64,000 bases of DNA from Mytilus galloprovincialis (taxonomy: Eukaryota > Mollusca > Bivalvia > Mytilida > Mytilidae), in the NCBI RefSeq assembly GCF_965363235.1, contig NC_134849.1:57493122-57557121 (forward strand), read 5' to 3'. The number at the start of each line of letters is the position of its first letter. Positions within the stretch are counted from its first letter, which is position 1. The notes under the pieces are model-generated. The model was not told the origin of the DNA. It did no database searches and was given only the letters and a program-made list of their open reading frames with translations. Made by a program: the position numbers and the translations under genes. Below, piece by piece: positions 58,350 through 64,000 of the stretch.

Positions 58350-58635
58350 AACATATCCCTGTCACATTCAGTAAGTATCTGCCTGTAATTGAATGGTTGT
58401 TGCTGTGTTGCATGATTGATTTTTCGTTTCTTTTTGGGTACATTAATCAGGTCGTTCCTTTTTTCGTTTGTATTGTTTACATTTCTTATTCCAAGGCCTA
58501 TTGTAGCTGACTGTGGTAGGGCTATGGTTTTTTTTTATGAAGGCTGTTTGAAAATGTATAGCTGTTAATTTTTGTGTTATAAGGTCTCTTGTGAAAGAAT
58601 CTCATCGAAAATCACACCAAACTTCTTTTCTATAT
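58350..58635. repeat. Diverged dispersed repeat related to the 'gttgtctcattgg' family
   Basis: 'ggttgttgctgtgttgcatg', 'tttcgtttctttttgggtac' and 'tgactgtggtagggctatgg' follow the layout of this mussel repeat; the end is weak. Confidence 0.4.
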
Positions 58636-59374
58636 TAATCTTATTTGGTTTACTTTTTTCTTGAAGGTATATCACAGAACAATTCTTATATAGTAGATAT
58701 TATAAGTCATATATCAAGGTATTTTGACAAATAACCTAAACCATATATTCAAATCTGAGGTCCAGAACTTTAACATTTATTTATCTTATATGTCCACATT
58801 GATTACATTACAAATAAAGTGTGTATAATTGTCACAGACAGCCTCAAATAATTATGCAGGATAATTAAAAACTTCCAGGAAACAAATTAAATCGATATCA
58901 ATTTTTAAAAGTCAAAATAAATTAACCACAACAAAAGCAACCTGAGGATTAGACGTATGTTGCAGAGTTAATAAAATTTCCCGTAGTCACTTAGAGTTTG
59001 CAGAAATTGGGAATTGCAATAGATCAGCAGCAATTTGTACATGAAACACAAAGTAAAAATTAAGTAAATTCATTCACATGTGCAATAATCTACCCACTAT
59101 TACATATTTTCAATAATGATGTGACAACAAAACTCATTAATATTGATCAATATCTCATTCACAGTAAATTTGTTCAAATCAAAAGCAAATAAAATCAACT
59201 AATGTTATTGAACGCAGTCAGAAGTTGTGGGTTCATGTATTGCTTTTCTTTTTTTAAAGAAAGCAACTTATTTTCTAGTTGACGTTAATGTTAATTATGT
59301 ACATTTTTATAAATTTCCTGTTTACAAAACTTGGAATTTTTCGAAAAACTAAGGATTTTTTTTTATCCCAGGCA

Positions 59375-59565
59375 TAGATTAACGTAGTCGTATTTGGCAC
59401 AACGTTTTGGAATTTTGGATCCTCAATGCTCTTCAACTTTGAACTTGTTTGGCTTTATAAATATTTTGATATGAGCGTCACTGATGATGAGTCTTGTGTA
59501 GACGAAACGCGCGTCTGGCGTACTAAATTATAATCCTGGTACCTTTGATAACTATTTTTGTATAT
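59375..59565. repeat. Dispersed repeat 'gacgaaacgcgcgtctggcg'
   Basis: 'gagcgtcactgatgatgagt', 'cttgtgtagacgaaacgcgc' and 'aattataatcctggtacctt' are a repeat I recognise as extremely common in mussels (memory). Confidence 0.65.
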
Positions 59566-59569
59566 ATAA

Positions 59570-61190
59570 ACACCTGTCTTTTATGTAAAAGAAAATACTT
59601 TAACTCTGGGGTTTTTTTCGGTCATATTCAGGAGCGATAATTATATGTTCTATATTCTGTATTAGTAATAAGTTTAGTATAACAAATTTTTCTCGCAATG
59701 AAAAACTGAAAAAAATATTTTGTCAATCACTAATTCACTAGTCAGAGAGAGATAACTCTAGCTGTTTCTTGGAATGCTTTTGATTCAATTTATGCTATGA
59801 TCTTTAATGAAACATAGTATGCAATGGTCTCACTTAAGTTTAATTTCTGAAAACATACCACATCTTTTCTTTATCATCCCTAATAGAAAATATGCAAATT
59901 TAGTTCGAAATGGAAAATATGGATGTCTATGTTAGTATTTCACATCCATTAGGAAATATCTCATGCATATCAAGATGATTATTCCGTCATGTTGACCTAC
60001 CATTACTTTTACATACTGATTGACTAGTGAAAAAGTAGCAACTTCCAATTTTCTAGTCTGTGGTATGACATGAGTAGGGATTAAAGAAGGTCTGGCTGAG
60101 GGGTCCTTCATTATTTAGAGCATCTCTAGAGCTTTTTTTCTCTCTATCTTTTATTTATATTGACACTATTTTCTTATGTTCCAGCTCTTAATAGTTCTAT
60201 GTGTTTGTTCTTATTTTGCCTACTTTTACATTTTTTACCCGTTATTCTGCAAAATTTACTCATTAATCTCTTTTCTGAAATCAAGCCCCATTCAAACCCC
60301 TAAAGCTTCAGCACTTCAAGTGAGCATGCTACCACAATCTCACTGAGACCACTCATACAGTAAAACAAGAAAAACAAAACTTCCTTTTTTCTTTTATTTG
60401 AATCAACAAATAGTAGAAACTCTATCATTAATGGTGTAAGATTTTTATGAGAAATATTTTGAAAAAACATTTGCACAAGAGACTAAAGTTGTAATTATAT
60501 TCAAATTGAAATGATTTATCTGGGTTTTGATTATATACAACATAATGTAGTTGATCACTGCCTTGTGACATTTCTTGTGTAATACTGTCTTTTTATGTTG
60601 AATATTTAAATAAAAGTAAAACATAACTATAAATATAATAAGTAGCTGTTTTAATAATTTATAAATACAAGGCCTTTCTGGATAATGATATGAAGTTTTT
60701 TTTTAAACCAGTTTATGAATAAAGAATCAAAAATAAACAAGGTTATAAATATTTATCTTTGATATATATTTATAATATATATAATGAAAAGAGATCAGGC
60801 TATATGTATTCATATTATTTCATACTAAATTTTTCTCCTGGAAATATAAAAATGATATGGACATATATAGATCAAGCTAACAGAAATATTGCCTACATGT
60901 ATTGGTATAACATGATAAAGTATGTAGATATAACAATGATAGAATTAAACAAACATGATGATATAAGTAAAAAAGAGGGAGCATACAATTTATGCAGCAG
61001 TAAAATATACAGTTAAAGTAAAAAGAAGGCTCACTACATACAGGCTCATATAGAATGCACTTGAAAATGATATGAGGTTAGAAAGAGACATTGTTATCTC
61101 CCCTTAGTCTTTGTTATCTCCCCTTAGTCTGGAATGTTTGAATATATTCTGTGGATTCATCTATTTTCATCTGCATTTCAATGGTTTTCG
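59570..61190. other. Non-coding stretch
   Basis: Includes a T-rich 'ttctct...tatttt' repeat copy (60120-60310) and a direct duplication of 'gttatctccccttagtct' (61092-61129). The 85-codon ORF at 60759 lacks any motif. Confidence 0.45.
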
Positions 61191-61194
61191 TCTA

Positions 61195-61400
61195 TCGTTC
61201 ATTAAACCAATCATATGTACTGAAAATGGTTTTCATTGAATAAATGATTGTTAAACCAATTATATGAATCAATACTGATAGAATGGTTTTTAATGAATGA
61301 ATAATTATTTGAAACAATTCTATGATCTGGTAAAATTGGTTTTCATTGGATAATTATTTAAACCAATCTTATGTACAGATAAAATGATCGTTATAGTAAA
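61195..61400. repeat. Degenerate ~60-bp tandem repeat (about four units)
   Basis: Units contain 'aaaccaat', 'tatg', '(a/t)ggttttcattgaata' and 'aataatt'. Confidence 0.65.
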
Positions 61401-61595
61401 AATGCATAGATATTTTTTTGAAAGCAATGCAAGTCCATAGATTTGAAAAAAGGGGGAGGCGCTACCAAAAACACAAAATATGAAGATTGACCAGTAAAAA
61501 GTCTATGCAATAACCATATATTTAGCTTCTTAAGGGACATCATACCCAAACTAAAGTCTCATATGTATTGATATTCAATATATGGTCAATAGTAA

Positions 61596-61881
61596 GGGAG
61601 CTACCATTTGATTTTTATGGTGGGGGGCTAGGATGAAATTTGAAAAAAATAGGCAGGACAGGAGTTTTGAGTTAAAAAAAAAGGCAGGATGAGACACTTG
61701 CAAAAAAAAAAAGTCAGGATGACAATTTAGGTTAAAAAAAGTCTGGATAAACTAAAAAAAAAAATGCAGGACCGAACAGAGTGAAAAATAAAAAAGCAGG
61801 ACAGAGATTACAGCTAAAAAAAATGCAGGACAAAATTTTTCATCCTAGCCCCCCCCCCATAAAAATCAAATGGTAGCTCCC
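61596..61881 (-). mobile_element. Harbinger-type MITE, copy 2 (opposite orientation)
   Basis: Same inverted ends as 55200-55482, inner sequence reversed ('aggcaggacagg', 'aaaaatgcaggac'), flanked by TAA (61593-61595, 61882-61884), the complement of the TTA at copy 1. 286 bp. Confidence 0.9.
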
Positions 61882-62147
61882 TAATAAACAAATTCAAAAA
61901 TATAACAAGAACACAAAAGTAAACAAATAAGGCAAATGCAAAATATGTAAGAAAAGAATATAAAACAACAACTTATACATTGAACCTTTTATGTTTTGGA
62001 AGATATAAGATTACTACAATAAAGGCAGGACCTCTTGATCTTGTTTCAAAGCATAAACAGTTAAAGCATTCAACAACACAAAAAATGGTACTGAAAATAT
62101 CACTAATGTGCAATCAAATGTTTCTAGAGCATTTTCTTTGACGCTTA

Positions 62148-62290
62148 TCAGTGGCGGATCCAGGGGTTGGACCCCCCCCCATTTTTTTGTTGTCAATCAA
62201 TGCATTTGAATGGGGACATATAGTTGGAACCCCCACTATATCCTGGGTTGGGAACCCCCTTTTAAAATGGCTGGTTCCTCGCCCCTGCTT
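62148..62290. repeat. Dispersed repeat 'agtggcggatccaggggttg'
   Basis: 'cagtggcggatccagggg' followed by C- and T-rich segments and 'cctgggttgggaaccccc' is a widespread invertebrate repeat (memory). It lies about 300 bp past the stop of the second decarboxylase. Confidence 0.6.
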
Positions 62291-62590
62291 ATTTACATAA
62301 TAAAGCCTGCTTTGAAATTTACAACATTAGTTATCAATTAAAATGGCAAGAAAGATAATTAGGCATTGAAGAACAAATTTTGACTAGGCACGTACTACAG
62401 TTTGAAATGGTGTACTGACAAAGTAAAATAACAAAATAATGATATGCATGATCACTACCTGGTAAAAAGGCACAGCATTTAATAGCTTGGTTTCATGAAA
62501 TCTTCACCAAGTTCATTTCTGAATTTTCTATAGTTAAATTTGTTTGACGATTATCATCATGTAATTAGGACAAAAGGTTGATGGTTAATA

Positions 62591-64000
62591 CTATAAATCA
62601 CAGCCTAATCTGTCTATTTCATCAATAATGAATTCAACATCACTTTTCGTAACTGCATTATTGGAAAAAATCATTCTGAAAAAGTTCACAAGGTCACCAT
62701 CAGGCTGATAACCAATCAAAAGTGTTCCCTTTTCCACCATTTTCTGTTTGATAACAGGAGCAACCTTGAAAAATATAAACAAATCAGTTTTAAATAGATG
62801 ATAATAATTTAACATAAGAATTGTTCCAGATGTAATTGTAAAGAAGGGGTGAAAAAAATGCACTTATTTAAGACCCTGACAACCCATATTAAAAGAAAAT
62901 TAGGGAATGTATCCAGGGGACACAAATGATGCCCTAGCTTGCATATAATATTACAAAGGGACATAACTCCAGAACTGTAAAAGTGACACTACCCAAATTT
63001 GTACTTCTTCTGAATTTTGTGGTAGCAAGTATTGTGTATATGTTTCATATCATTTCAATAGTTGAGGCAAACTTAAGTTAGAGAATGGAAATGTAATCTT
63101 TAGCAATATCTTTATTTATTAAGGGGCATAACTCAAGAACGGTAAAAGCAATGCAACCAAATTCAAATTTGGTCTTTTTTTAAGGTAATAAGCATTGTGT
63201 ATAAGTTTCAACATTTTTGGAAGAAGCAAAGTAAAGTAAACGGAAAAGAAACAAGAAATTCAGCCATTTTTCTATTTGTAAAGGGGCATAACTCTACCAT
63301 GGTAAAAGTGATGCTACAAAATTTAAACTTGGTCTGTGTAATTTTTGTTTAAGTTTTATAACATTCAGTTGCGGCAAACTAAAGTGAAAATTCTTACAAA
63401 CTTCTATTGTATAAAGGAATTCGAAGATGAAAACAACAACATTTGAGCTTCGTCAGATAGAAATGGACCTTATACAATTTCAAGTACACATAAATATGAT
63501 AAAAAAATGTGGGCCTATTTTGTAGGGTTTAATAACAACTACATTTTTCAAATAGTTACAGACTTTGCTTAGAGAGTTTGTCAATTGTCAACCCGAAATA
63601 AGTTAGCAGATACATGTATTGATATCTATTTGCATAAGACCATTTTCAATCCGACGCAGCTCATTTAATTTTCTTGAGTGCCTCCCAGCCCCCCTTTCTT
63701 TAAGTTTTTGAACAGCCCCTTTATCATAAAATATAGGATCTGTTCTATTTTTAGACAGTTCAAATAAAATTGAGATACACCTACCTTTCCGACCTGCTCC
63801 CACCATTCCTCTGTTTCAGGTTTTCCTCTCAATCTCTCAGGTATATACCAAAAACACACATTAGTACACTGGGGCTGAAATAGTATGTATACATTTGTAC
63901 ATATAGAATCAAGAGATTTTAATAATAATTCTGTACCAAAGAATCAATTATGAAAAAAAATCTAAGTGTATATAACTCATTCACTTTCATGTTCAATGTT
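62591..64000 (-). CDS. CSAD: Second CSAD/GADL1-like decarboxylase (last two exons; continues right)
   Basis: Exons 63874-63785 (acceptor ctatttcag, donor aag|gtaggt) and 62764-62591 (acceptor tttttcaag, stop at 62591). The first encodes [18 protein letters not shown] and the second [14 protein letters not shown] to EIDRLGCDL. Exon lengths (90 and 174 bp) and phases equal those of exons g and h of the + strand gene; 80 of 87 residues are identical, with conservative differences (K/E, I/V, R/K, E/D, V/I, A/S). The intron sequence before the acceptor is also alike ('acaaatgtatacatactatt'), so the pair arose by DNA duplication, not retroposition. The catalytic exons are beyond the right edge. Confidence 0.92.
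62765..63784. repeat. Intron with 'aaggggcataactc' repeat, about three ~165-bp units
   Basis: 'gggacataactccagaactg', 'ggggcataactcaagaacgg' and 'ggggcataactctaccatgg' each start a unit with 'taaaagtgatgcta(c/a)' (62956, 63122, 63281). The corresponding intron of the + strand gene holds a different repeat (26902-27600), so both insertions postdate the duplication. Confidence 0.75.

Noticed and set aside
60759-61016. 85-codon Tyr/Asn/Ile-rich ORF
   Set aside because: Composition is what AT-rich DNA gives by chance; no splice signals or motif.

Overview
The window is AT-rich invertebrate nuclear DNA, very probably from a marine bivalve of the mussel type (Mytilus or a close relative). Three things point there: small exons with GT-AG introns full of short interspersed repeats; a family of RING/B-box (TRIM-like) genes in tandem; and repeat families I recognise from bivalve genomes (the 'gttgtctcattggcac' repeat, the 'agctcacctgg...ctctag' repeat, a V-type tRNA-derived SINE, and Ty3 elements with short LTRs). 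There is no sign of bacterial organisation. The species is inferred from memory, not from a search.

Left part (1-28.3 kb): the 3' half of a Ty3/gypsy retrotransposon (pol to a probable 3' LTR, ending near 6190), then the last eight exons of a PLP-dependent acidic amino acid decarboxylase of the CSAD/GADL1 type on the + strand (6894-28247). This enzyme family makes hypotaurine/taurine precursors or beta-alanine. Its introns are packed with repeats, a SINE, a tRNA-Ser-like remnant and, on the opposite strand in intron 5, a complete-looking DDE_Tnp_4 (Harbinger-like/ISL2EU-like) transposase gene. The most striking feature is a 53-bp tandem repeat (26 units, 12042-13422) that straddles the intron/exon junction of exon 3. 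Every unit carries a 3' splice site plus the first 33 nt of the exon.

Middle (28.3-38 kb): non-coding DNA with a large inverted repeat (about 30.72-32.33 kb), a decayed mobile-element gene interrupted by a reverse-transcriptase fragment (33.7-35.3 kb), and on the - strand a compact two-exon gene (37553-36280) joining a PARP-type zinc finger to two PC4 single-stranded-DNA-binding domains.

Right-centre (38-49 kb): a direct segmental duplication of about 5 kb. Each unit ends in a - strand TRIM-like gene (RING, two B-boxes, coiled coil, beta-propeller). The two copies have decayed in complementary ways: copy 1 has an intact RING but a one-base frameshift before the propeller; copy 2 has an intact B-box/coiled-coil/propeller part but a ruined RING. 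An 880-bp Tc1/mariner-type non-autonomous element sits in copy 1 and its empty site is visible in copy 2. A 20-bp minisatellite is expanded in copy 2 only.

Right part (49-64 kb): two + strand two-B-box genes (50.4 and 54.2 kb), both broken by stops, two Harbinger-type MITE copies in opposite orientation, more repeats, and at the right edge the last two exons of a second CSAD/GADL1-like gene on the - strand. The two decarboxylase genes therefore lie tail to tail about 34 kb apart, with the TRIM/B-box and PC4 genes between them.
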